Positions 1 through 5,997 of a stretch of 14,168 bases of DNA are shown in pieces. Source of the DNA: Nitratifractor sp. (GTDB lineage Bacteria; Campylobacterota; Campylobacteria; Campylobacterales; Sulfurovaceae). Under the pieces are notes generated by a model. The model had not been told where the DNA came from, ran no database searches, and saw only the letters and a program-made list of their open reading frames with translations. Numbering within the stretch: the stretch's first letter is position 1; every line of letters begins with the position of its first letter. Made by a program: the position numbers and the translations under genes. The stretch lies in assembly GCA_024762845.1 (NCBI GenBank), contig JANTGQ010000017.1:1-14168 (forward strand), read 5' to 3'.

Positions 1-482
1 AAAAAGTTATGCCCGACCTCTCTGCAAAAGAGCTAAAAGAGAGAGTAGAAAAGTTTATCAGCCTCGTTAACCTCGATCATGCGAAAGATAAGTTTCCAGG
101 TGAGATATCAGGTGGTATGAAGCAACGTGTAGGTATTGCAAGAGCACTTTCGGTAAAACCCGATGTACTTTTGATGGATGAACCTTTTGGCGCACTTGAT
201 TCATTAACAAGAGCAAACCTCCAAGACCATCTGATGAGAATACAGCAGAATGTAAAAAATACTGTAATTATCATTACCCACGATATAGATGAGGCTGTTT
301 TATTAAGCGACAGAGTTATCATGATGACAAATGGACCAGAAGCAACAATCGGAGAAGTGCTCGAAGTTAATCTCGAAAGACCTAGAGACAGAGTAGCACT
401 TCAGGAGGATCCTGAGTATATTCGCTGCAGAGAAGCAATATTAGAGTTCCTCTACAAAAAATTTGCAAAAGAGGATGATTAG
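1..482 (+). CDS. nrtD: Nitrate-type ABC transporter ATP-binding subunit, 3' part only (NrtC/NrtD family)
   Basis: This is the C-terminal part of an ABC ATPase that powers uptake of nitrate (or a related anion) across the inner membrane together with a permease and a binding protein. The reading frame is open to the left edge, so the ATG at position 9 (MPDLSAKE) is internal; the N-terminal part with the Walker A motif lies outside the window. Counting from that ATG, the signature motif SGGMKQ is at residues 34-39, Walker B with the catalytic Glu (VLLMDEPFGALD) at 53-64, and the H-loop His (IIITHDIDEA) at 91. The tail reading MMTNGPEA, then RPRDR and LEFLYKKFA, is characteristic of the NrtC/NrtD group rather than of taurine or sulfonate importers. 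The substrate is inferred from this family resemblance; cyanate is the main alternative. Confidence 0.85.
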   Translation, partial: KVMPDLSAKELKERVEKFISLVNLDHAKDKFPGEISGGMKQRVGIARALSVKPDVLLMDEPFGALDSLTRANLQDHLMRIQQNVKNTVIIITHDIDEAVLLSDRVIMMTNGPEATIGEVLEVNLERPRDRVALQEDPEYIRCREAILEFLYKKFAKEDD

Positions 483-504
483 TATTAGCTTATTGTAACT
501 TCTC

Positions 505-522
505 GGAGAGAGTACTCTCTCC
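505..522. terminator. 18-bp perfect palindrome after the nitrate transporter gene, possible terminator
   Basis: GGAGAGAGTACTCTCTCC is perfectly self-complementary and begins 22 bases after the TAG stop of the ABC ATPase. As RNA it can form a hairpin with a GC-rich stem. No U-run follows directly; a run of seven T begins only near 544. It may be a weak transcript end or 3' stabiliser, or a protein-binding palindrome. The terminator label is an inference. Confidence 0.4.
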
Positions 523-611
523 AATCTCTCGTAAATCTATCAACTTTTTTTCTACTTTTACCTAGGAGAGTGTTGCGATGATGCTTGATTGGTTGTAAAA
601 TCCACTCTTTC

Positions 612-806
612 ATCCCAGATAATGCATTAGAATTGCTTGAAATCTACCAAATGCTTGTGTTTTGGGTATTCGCGGAAAACTGTGCAAGAGTGGATTCCAA
701 GGCTCTAAGGTACACCCGTAGGTGCATCGATAGTTTCTCCGTAAGTGCTTACAGTGCAATGGTTTGTGCAGAGTTGAGTAATCTCTAATATATAATTCGG
801 GATAAA
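612..806 (+). repeat. MITE-like repeat, copy 1 (~190 bp, terminal inverted repeats)
   Basis: This segment is about 93% identical over 193 bases (12 substitutions, one 1-base indel) to the reverse complement of 4576-4769. Positions 689-753 match the other copy without a difference. Its two ends are imperfect inverted repeats of about 19-22 bases: ATCCCAGATAATGCATTAG on the left, and ATCCCGAATTATATATTAG when the right end is reverse-complemented. The segment carries no transposase. A TTG-started frame of 67 codons crosses it, but the other copy breaks this frame by the indel and most differences would change amino acids, so it is not treated as a gene. The layout fits a miniature inverted-repeat transposable element. 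No clear target duplication could be defined at this copy. Confidence 0.75.
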
Positions 807-856
807 GTTTAGTCTATATATATAAACTTTGTTTAGTCATTACATCATACTGTAAC

Positions 857-885
857 TTGACAAAAGAAACTCAATATTGTATAAT
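857..885 (+). promoter_or_regulatory. Consensus sigma70 promoter of grpE-dnaK
   Basis: A perfect -35 box TTGACA (857-862) and a perfect -10 box TATAAT (880-885) are separated by the ideal 17 bases, giving a predicted start near 891-893 and a leader of about 25 bases before grpE. Housekeeping promoters in Campylobacterota often have poor -35 boxes, so a full consensus match points to strong expression that may need a repressor. The spacer holds a degenerate inverted motif, CTTGA (856-860) and ACTCAA (869-874), which resembles the HspR operator (HAIR) but is one base short in spacing. No CIRCE (HrcA) element is visible. Confidence 0.75.
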
Positions 886-916
886 TTTGGATATTTAAAT
901 CAGGAGGCATGCAGTC

Positions 917-1453
917 ATGGCTAATAATGAAGAGAAAGTACAAGAGAATATAGAAGATCAAGAGACTCAAGAGAAGAGTGAGACAAGCCAAGAGGTAGAT
1001 GAGCTTACAAAGTGTCAAGAGGAGTTAGCAGGGGAGAGAGATAAATTTTTAAGAGCACACGCTGACTTTGAGAATATGAAAAAACGTATTGAAAAAGAGA
1101 AGCACAATGCCCTAATCTATGCAAACGAAGCTTTTGCAAAAGATCTCCTAACAGTACTCGATACATTTGAAAATGGACTAAAATCGGTAGAGCAGGTAGA
1201 TGCAAATGAAACTGCAATCGAAGAGATAAAAAAAGGGATGATTCTAACCTACGAACAGCTCCTTTCTATACTGAAGAAACACGGTATAGAAGAGGTAGAG
1301 TGCGAGGGAGAATTTAATCCAGAGTTCCATCAGGCGGTTACACAAATGGATAGCGAAGAACACAATAGCGGAGACATTGTACAAGTTCTACAAAAAGGGT
1401 ATAAACTTAAAGAGAGACTGCTAAGAGCCTCAATGGTAGCGACCTGCAAATAA
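917..1453 (+). CDS. grpE: Nucleotide exchange factor GrpE
   Basis: GrpE is the cytoplasmic co-chaperone that releases ADP from DnaK during the protein-folding and heat-shock cycle. The 178-residue product has the expected plan: an acidic, disordered N-terminus (1-28), a long dimerising helix (about 29-90, with DFENMKKRIEKE at 50-61), a short helical bundle, and a C-terminal beta domain ending in the family signature GYKLKERLLRASMVA (161-175). The start is fixed by a strong AGGAGG site (902-907) nine bases before the ATG; an earlier ATG at 910 is out of frame. dnaK follows 74 bases later on the same strand, so the two are probably co-transcribed. In many relatives hrcA precedes grpE, but here the upstream neighbour is an unrelated transporter gene and a repeat. 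Confidence 0.97.
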   Translation: MANNEEKVQENIEDQETQEKSETSQEVDELTKCQEELAGERDKFLRAHADFENMKKRIEKEKHNALIYANEAFAKDLLTVLDTFENGLKSVEQVDANETAIEEIKKGMILTYEQLLSILKKHGIEEVECEGEFNPEFHQAVTQMDSEEHNSGDIVQVLQKGYKLKERLLRASMVATCK

Positions 1454-1473
1454 AATGCAACCTAAGTTGCATT
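1454..1473 (+). terminator. Hairpin between grpE and dnaK (attenuator or processing site)
   Basis: AATGCAAC and GTTGCATT form a perfect 8-bp stem with a four-base loop (CTAA), starting on the base after the grpE stop codon. Only a short run of four T follows (about 1477-1480), so complete termination is unlikely. It more plausibly attenuates transcription, stabilises the grpE mRNA 3' end, or marks a processing site that lets DnaK be made in excess of GrpE. The role is inferred. Confidence 0.5.
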
Positions 1474-1527
1474 ACAATTTTAAAAGATTAAATATAATTA
1501 TATAAACAAACGAATTAGGAGAACAAA

Positions 1528-3396
1528 ATGAGTAGACCAATAGGAATCGATTTAGGAACAACAAACTCTGCAGTAGCAGTGTATGAGAGTGGAGAAGCAA
1601 AAATTATCCCAAATAAAGAGGGAAGAAACACTACACCATCAATTGTAGCTTTTACAGATAAAGGTGATGTACTTGTAGGTGAAACAGCAAAACGACAGAT
1701 GGTAACCAACCCACAAAAAACTGTCTACTCTGTAAAGAGAATTATGGGGTTAATGTGTAGCGAAGAGAAAGCAAAAGAGGCTAAAGGAAGACTTCCATAC
1801 GAGGTAGTAGATAAAAATGGTGCATGTGCTATCAGTATAGAGGGTAAAACATATACTCCACAAGAGATAAGTGCAAAAATTCTTATGAAGCTAAAAGAGG
1901 ATGCTGAAGCATACTTAGGAACTGCTGTTACAGATGCTGTAATTACAGTACCAGCTTACTTTAACGATGCACAAAGAAAAGCGACGAAAGAGGCTGGAAC
2001 AATTGCTGGTTTAAATGTATTAAGAATTATCAACGAACCTACATCAGCTGCACTTGCGTATGGTCTTGATAAAAAAGAGAGCGAAAACATTGCAGTGTAC
2101 GACTTGGGTGGTGGTACATTCGACGTTACAATTCTAGAGACTGGTGATGGTGTTGTAGAGGTACTTTCAACTGGTGGTGACGCTTTCTTGGGTGGTGATG
2201 ACTTTGATAATAGAGTTATCGACTATATAGCTGGTGAGTTTAAAAAAGATAACGCTATCGACTTAACTGTAGATATGATGGCGCTTCAAAGACTGAAAGA
2301 GGCAGCAGAAAATGCGAAAAAAGAGCTCTCTACAGCTAGCGAAACAGAGATAAACCTACCATTTATTACAGCAGATGCAACAGGTCCAAAACACTTGGTT
2401 ATTAAATTAACAAGAGCGAAATTCGAAAGCCTTATTGAAGACTTGGTAGAGAAAACAATTGCTAAAATTGGTGAAGTACTTAAAGACTCAGGATTAAGCA
2501 AAAGTGAAATTAAAGAAGTTGTTATGGTTGGTGGTAGTACAAGAGTTCCACTCGTACAAGAGAAGGTAAAGGCATTCTTTGGAAAAGAGCTTAACAAATC
2601 TGTAAACCCAGATGAAGTTGTTGCAGTTGGTGCAGCAATACAGGGTGGTGTGTTAACTGGGGATGTAAAAGATGTTCTTTTACTTGATGTAACACCATTA
2701 AGTTTAGGTATTGAGACATTAGGTGGAGTAACTACAAAAGTTATCGAAAAAGGAACAACTATTCCGGCTAAAAAGTCTCAAGTGTTCTCTACAGCAGAAG
2801 ATAACCAACCTGCAGTTAGTATCCACGTAGTACAAGGTGAGCGTGAATTTGCTAAAGATAATAAATCTTTAGGTATGTTTGAACTATCAGGCATCTCACC
2901 TGCACCAAGAGGAGTACCACAAATCGAAGTTACATTCGATATCGATGCAAACGGTATATTAACTGTAACAGCACAAGATAAAGCAACAGGTAAGTCTCAA
3001 GAGATTAAGATTACTGGTTCAAGCGGATTGAGCGAAGAAGAGATAGAAAAAATGGTACACGAAGCAGAGGCTCACAAAGCAGAAGATGAAGCAAGAAAAG
3101 CATTAGTAGAGGTGAAAAACCAAGCAGATGCACTTATTCACCAAACTAAAAAATCAATTACAGAGTTAGGTGAAAAAATAGAAGCTACATTAAAAGAAGC
3201 AGCAGAGAAAACAATAGTTGAACTAGAGGCTCTTATTAAAGATACAAACTCTACAAAAGAGCAAATAGAAGCAAAAGTAAATGAGTTAAACACTCATAAC
3301 CAACAAATTGCACAGGCACAAGCTGCAAATGCTCAACAGCCGCAAGGTGAAGCAAAAAAAGATGACGACGACGTTATCGACGCAGAGGTAGAGTAA
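1528..3396 (+). CDS. dnaK: Chaperone DnaK (Hsp70)
   Basis: DnaK is the ATP-driven Hsp70 chaperone of the cytoplasm, working with GrpE and a DnaJ not seen in this window. The 622-residue product has normal family length. The phosphate-1 motif GIDLGTTNS is at residues 6-14, the catalytic Lys at 70, the NEPTSAALAYG segment at 169-179, the phosphate-2 motif DLGGGTFDV at 192-200 and the adenosine motif VGGSTRVP at 334-341. The interdomain linker VLLLDVTPLSLG at 383-394 leads to the substrate-binding domain and helical lid. The C-terminus carries a Gln/Ala-rich stretch and the conserved VIDAEVE end, the co-chaperone contact tail typical of bacterial DnaK. An AGGAG site (1517-1521) sits six bases before the ATG. 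The gene probably shares the grpE promoter; an AT-rich stretch at 1490-1505 could hold an additional one. Confidence 0.98.
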   Translation: MSRPIGIDLGTTNSAVAVYESGEAKIIPNKEGRNTTPSIVAFTDKGDVLVGETAKRQMVTNPQKTVYSVKRIMGLMCSEEKAKEAKGRLPYEVVDKNGACAISIEGKTYTPQEISAKILMKLKEDAEAYLGTAVTDAVITVPAYFNDAQRKATKEAGTIAGLNVLRIINEPTSAALAYGLDKKESENIAVYDLGGGTFDVTILETGDGVVEVLSTGGDAFLGGDDFDNRVIDYIAGEFKKDNAIDLTVDMMALQRLKEAAENAKKELSTASETEINLPFITADATGPKHLVIKLTRAKFESLIEDLVEKTIAKIGEVLKDSGLSKSEIKEVVMVGGSTRVPLVQEKVKAFFGKELNKSVNPDEVVAVGAAIQGGVLTGDVKDVLLLDVTPLSLGIETLGGVTTKVIEKGTTIPAKKSQVFSTAEDNQPAVSIHVVQGEREFAKDNKSLGMFELSGISPAPRGVPQIEVTFDIDANGILTVTAQDKATGKSQEIKITGSSGLSEEEIEKMVHEAEAHKAEDEARKALVEVKNQADALIHQTKKSITELGEKIEATLKEAAEKTIVELEALIKDTNSTKEQIEAKVNELNTHNQQIAQAQAANAQQPQGEAKKDDDDVIDAEVE

Positions 3397-3403
3397 CTCT
3401 ACC
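3387..3403 (+). terminator. Hairpin enclosing the dnaK stop codon
   Basis: GGTAGAG and CTCTACC form a perfect 7-bp stem whose three-base loop is the TAA stop codon of dnaK (3394-3396). No T-run follows, so it is not a standard intrinsic terminator. It could protect the mRNA 3' end or be a chance result of the acidic C-terminal codons. Confidence 0.35.
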
Positions 3404-3495
3404 CTGCTCTTCAGCCGAACAACACTCCATTTTATATCCATATAATCATATTTTTAAAATTTATTTCATATTTTCACAATTTGCAACATTTTTCT

Positions 3496-3503
3496 GTTAT
3501 AAT
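3496..3503 (+). promoter_or_regulatory. Extended -10 promoter of the glycine-zipper lipoprotein gene
   Basis: TATAAT at 3498-3503 is preceded by TG one base upstream (an extended -10) and by a T-rich stretch, the usual promoter form in Campylobacterota, where the -35 box is weak. It lies 27 bases before the ATG at 3531, leaving room for the AAAGGAG ribosome site (about 3519-3525). Confidence 0.65.
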
Positions 3504-3530
3504 AAAATTATAAACATAAAAGGAGATAAC

Positions 3531-3773
3531 ATGAAAAAAAGTATTATATCAATGGGAGCGGTTGTATTAGCAACATTTTTCTTTAATGGTTGTGCAACAA
3601 GTAATACTGCAGGTGGTGCTGTAACTGGTGCAGCGGTAGGTGGGTTAGCTGGAGCTTTAGTAGATGACAAAAGAGGTGCTGTAATTGGAGCAGCCGGTGG
3701 CGCAGTTGCAGGTGCAATGATTGGAAAAGAGCAAGACGATAGAGAGAGAGAATATCGCCAAAGAACTTATTAG
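3531..3773 (+). CDS. Small glycine-zipper lipoprotein
   Basis: The 80-residue product starts with a short lysine-tagged hydrophobic signal peptide and a lipobox-like end, FFNGC, placing the lipidated cysteine at residue 21. The box is imperfect, because Phe and Asn occupy the -3 and -2 positions. Residues 27-66 form a glycine zipper of two hydrophobic segments (GGAVTGAAVGGLAGALV and GAVIGAAGGAVAGAMIG) split by the polar turn DDKRG. A charged tail rich in Asp, Glu and Arg follows. This matches the two-segment glycine-zipper lipoproteins related to SlyB/OsmB, which are envelope proteins often linked to stress or outer-membrane integrity. It has its own promoter and terminator, so it is a single-gene unit. 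The exact function is unknown. Confidence 0.85.
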   Translation: MKKSIISMGAVVLATFFFNGCATSNTAGGAVTGAAVGGLAGALVDDKRGAVIGAAGGAVAGAMIGKEQDDREREYRQRTY

Positions 3774-3774
3774 A

Positions 3775-3805
3775 AGAAAAAGGGGTAGTTTCTGCTCCTT
3801 TTTCT
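3775..3805 (+). terminator. Rho-independent terminator after the lipoprotein gene
   Basis: AGAAAAAGG and CCTTTTTCT pair perfectly over nine bases. An inner G-T wobble and the pair GTAG/CTGC extend the stem to about 14 pairs around a TTT loop. The T-run is part of the 3' arm, and more T-rich sequence follows. It starts two bases after the TAG stop. Confidence 0.85.
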
Positions 3806-3875
3806 ATTTATATTTACTAACTTCGTGACTAAATATTCTACAATTCATCTCTTCATTATCAAAATGACATAATTC

Positions 3876-3904
3876 TTTACTATTACACTTCTTTAGAGTA
3901 CAAT
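3876..3904 (+). promoter_or_regulatory. Possible promoter for the LysM gene, just before the palindrome
   Basis: TACAAT (3899-3904) is one base from the -10 consensus, and TTTACT (3876-3881) lies 17 bases upstream as a weak -35 box. A transcript from here would start at or near the first base of the 96-bp palindrome, giving a leader of about 115 bases that is mostly hairpin. This rests on consensus matching only. Confidence 0.35.
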
Positions 3905-3908
3905 AAGG

Positions 3909-4004
3909 TATGGGCACCTCTAATAGTCCTAATATATAGTGCAATATTGCGTTTGCAAAAGCTAGAGATATGATGAGTATCTAGGGTTGTTAGATGTGCC
4001 CATA
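3909..4004. repeat. 96-bp imperfect palindrome flanked by TA, MITE-like
   Basis: The ends TATGGGCAC (3909-3917) and GTGCCCATA (3996-4004) are perfectly complementary. After one mismatch, TCTAA (3919-3923) pairs with TTAGA (3990-3994), and further partial pairing (CCTA with TAGG) makes arms of about 22-24 bases. The outermost TA on each side could be a target duplication, as left by TA-targeting transposons (IS630/Tc1-type or some IS5 groups). The centre holds another palindrome, GCAATATTGC (3941-3950). No protein is encoded. The segment ends 20 bases before the ATG of the LysM gene, so it may also act as a leader hairpin for that mRNA. Confidence 0.6.
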
Positions 4005-4024
4005 TATTATTAAAGGAGTACAAA

Positions 4025-4525
4025 ATGGATAGTAAAAATATAATCATTCAGCAGCCACAGGCATTTGACTTAGTTGATAGAAAAATTTTAGTTGCCGGCG
4101 TAGGAGTCGGTTTTGAGGGTACTATTTCTCTCTACGTAAGTGATGGTCATTTTGAAGTGGAAAGTTTTGCAATGGCAGGTGGTACCTCTCTACGGCAATT
4201 TCAGGCGGAAATTACAATTCCTGACAATGTAAACTTTGAGCTTGACCGTATTTTTTTAATAGCATCTGATGATACAGCAGGGTGCGAAGAGGCTCCTTGC
4301 ACCAAAGTATTTGTTCCACTACTTTTTGCTCCACGTATTCTAGAAAACTATAGCGGTTACTGGAACCATACAGTACAAAATGGGGAGACACTCTCAAGTA
4401 TTGCACAACACTACTATAATGATAGCAGTATGTGGAAAGCAATATACCGTGCGAACACCAATACCATCAATAACCCGGATATTATCTTTCCAGGACAAAA
4501 CTTAAGAATATTACGAGTAGATTAA
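4025..4525 (+). CDS. Gmad2-like plus LysM domain protein without an export signal
   Basis: The 166-residue protein has two parts. Residues about 5-105 resemble the Gmad2 immunoglobulin-like beta-sandwich found in spore-germination and envelope proteins (IIIQQPQAFDLV, then LVAGVGVGFEGTISLYV, then an even strand pattern). Residues about 115-163 are a LysM peptidoglycan-binding domain (HTVQNGETLSSIAQHYY at 115-131, then NTINNPDIIFPGQNLRI at 147-162). LysM binds N-acetylglucosamine-containing wall polymers. The protein begins MDSKNIIIQQ with no signal peptide or membrane segment, unlike most LysM proteins. Two cysteines (87 and 92) could form a disulfide if it is exported. The start follows a GGAG site (4015-4018). 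It appears to be a single-gene unit. The Gmad2 call is by pattern, not by search; the LysM call is firm. Confidence 0.8.
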   Translation: MDSKNIIIQQPQAFDLVDRKILVAGVGVGFEGTISLYVSDGHFEVESFAMAGGTSLRQFQAEITIPDNVNFELDRIFLIASDDTAGCEEAPCTKVFVPLLFAPRILENYSGYWNHTVQNGETLSSIAQHYYNDSSMWKAIYRANTNTINNPDIIFPGQNLRILRVD

Positions 4526-4529
4526 TGCA

Positions 4530-4557
4530 TAAAGGTACCTCAAAAGTGGTGCCTTTA
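4530..4557. terminator. Hairpin after the LysM gene, possibly bidirectional
   Basis: TAAAGGTACC and GGTGCCTTTA form a 10-bp stem with one wobble or mismatch around an eight-base loop, four bases after the LysM stop codon. Only three T or so lie at the stem's 3' side in either direction, so termination may be partial. It is the only hairpin between this gene and the converging kinase gene apart from the repeat itself. Confidence 0.5.
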
Positions 4558-4575
4558 GATTCAAAACAATATTCA

Positions 4576-4770
4576 TTTAACCCCAATTATACATTAGGGA
4601 TTACTCAACTCTGCACAAACCATTGCAATGTAAGCACTTACGGAGAAACTATCGATGCACCTACGGGTGTACCTTAGAGCCTTGGAATCCACTTTTGCAC
4701 AGTTTTTCCACAAATACCCAAAGCACAAGCATTTGGCAGATTTCAAGCAATTCTAATGCATAATTTGGGT
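4576..4770 (-). repeat. MITE-like repeat, copy 2 (inverted relative to copy 1)
   Basis: This is the reverse-complement partner of 612-806, about 93% identical. Its terminal inverted repeats are better kept: TTTAACCCCAATTATACATTAG at the left end matches the reverse complement of the right end at about 19 of 22 bases. TTTAA stands directly outside both ends (4576-4580 and 4770-4774). This may be a 5-bp target duplication or part of the palindromic end. No transposase is present. The kinase stop codon TAA (complement of 4771-4773) lies in this edge sequence. The parent transposon family was not identified; the ACCC termini suggest a guess such as IS982, which is not established. Confidence 0.75.
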
Positions 4771-5994
4771 TTAATCCAAGACTACTTCGAAGATATTTTC
4801 ACCCTCTTTGGCATCATATCTGTAGCGAAAAGTGTAGTTGAGTTTCTCTAAAATTGTAGCTACAATATATAAACCCAATCCAAACCCGGATGAGCGTTTC
4901 TCCTCTTGGGAGAATGGCTCAATATAGTAGCTTAAGTCCTCTTTTAGTGGTTGCCCTTTTGATTTGACGATTATCTTATTTCCAACTACACTTACTGTTG
5001 CTATATGGTCACTGCTATATTTAATACCATTATCAATCAGATTTTTCAATACTAGAGCGAGCAGAGACTTATCTGTATAGATTACTTCATCACTATACTC
5101 TAGCTTATAAAAACTCTTATCTTTAAGAAGCATCTTTTTTGTCTCCTCAAAAATTTCACTCAGTTTATAACTCTGCTTTTGGGGTGTAAATGTATGCATG
5201 GTAACAAGTTCCACGTGTGCTAAATCCTCAATTAACTCATTCATACGGTTAAATGAACGAATAAGAATTGCACGTAGTGTCTCATCTTCTATCGTCTCTG
5301 CTGCAATTCGGCTAGTTGTAATAGGAGTTTTAAGCTCATGCATAATATTACGCATAAAAAGATTTTTAGAAGAGATTAACTGTCTGATATAGCGAATTGC
5401 TTTGTCAAAGTTCATAGCAATTTTTCCTATCTCGTCACTCCCCTCATGAGTAATCTTCACATTCAAATCTCCATTGGCGAACTGCTCTATTTTTTTATTC
5501 AAACGCTTCAGAGGTAACAGTTTTCTCAGAACCATTAGGTAAAGAACTACAAGTAAAATTACCAGTATAACCGCAACAGAGATAATCAACTGTGTCGTAT
5601 ACCCAAGCGACTGCCCATCTTTTAACATTATCGCAAAATTAGCCTGCTCTAAGTAGATATAGAACCCATCATCGAGCTCAAAAACCCTTGCTCTTCCAAG
5701 AATAGAGTTGGCATCAAGTTTAGTTTTTCCTATATCTTCTACTCTCTTTTTTACGCTTTCCATAGGAACTTCGGAAAGCGAATACTTTTTTTCAAACTGC
5801 AACAGAGCCGGAGCATCTTTACTACTGTAGCGGTTCTCCAAGAGCGTACGTGTGATATATTTATAACGCAAAAACTCCTGCAGTTTTCGCTGATCTTTTG
5901 TAGAATCTATAATAATATAGAGTGTAACAGAGATAATAAAGAGTGCTAAAATAAAGATAGTGTGTATAAAAGTAGCTACAGAGATATTTCGCAT
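4771..5994 (-). CDS. Sensor histidine kinase, ArsS-like
   Basis: This is the membrane sensor of a two-component system and would phosphorylate the regulator encoded just upstream. The 407 residues show a first membrane helix (about 9-29), a periplasmic sensing region (30-132), a second helix (133-155), a HAMP linker (156-208), the phosphoacceptor His219 in MRNIMHELKTPI, the N-box LKNLIDNGIKYS (316-327) and a glycine loop GFGLG (370-374). The usual DxGxG (G1) box is replaced by KSKGQPL (344-350), as in some ArsS-type kinases. ArsS in Helicobacter senses acid; the signal here is unknown. The gene starts three bases after the regulator's stop codon, so translation is probably coupled. Its stop codon abuts the repeat at 4576-4770. 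Confidence 0.92.
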   Translation of the reverse strand: MRNISVATFIHTIFILALFIISVTLYIIIDSTKDQRKLQEFLRYKYITRTLLENRYSSKDAPALLQFEKKYSLSEVPMESVKKRVEDIGKTKLDANSILGRARVFELDDGFYIYLEQANFAIMLKDGQSLGYTTQLIISVAVILVILLVVLYLMVLRKLLPLKRLNKKIEQFANGDLNVKITHEGSDEIGKIAMNFDKAIRYIRQLISSKNLFMRNIMHELKTPITTSRIAAETIEDETLRAILIRSFNRMNELIEDLAHVELVTMHTFTPQKQSYKLSEIFEETKKMLLKDKSFYKLEYSDEVIYTDKSLLALVLKNLIDNGIKYSSDHIATVSVVGNKIIVKSKGQPLKEDLSYYIEPFSQEEKRSSGFGLGLYIVATILEKLNYTFRYRYDAKEGENIFEVVLD

Positions 5995-5997
5995 AAA

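Noticed and set aside
564..603. Very short frame after an AGGAGA site (start near 578, product MMLDWL)
   Set aside because: Six codons with a plausible ribosome site could be the remnant of a gene cut by the repeat, but nothing supports it as a functional gene.
585..788. 67-codon frame with a TTG start, as a small gene
   Set aside because: It lies almost wholly in the repeat, has no good ribosome site, is broken by an indel in the second copy, and most differences between copies would change amino acids.
789..916. CIRCE (HrcA) operator before grpE
   Set aside because: The paired motifs TTAGCACTC and GAGTGCTAA are not present in either form; only a weak HAIR-like motif was found.
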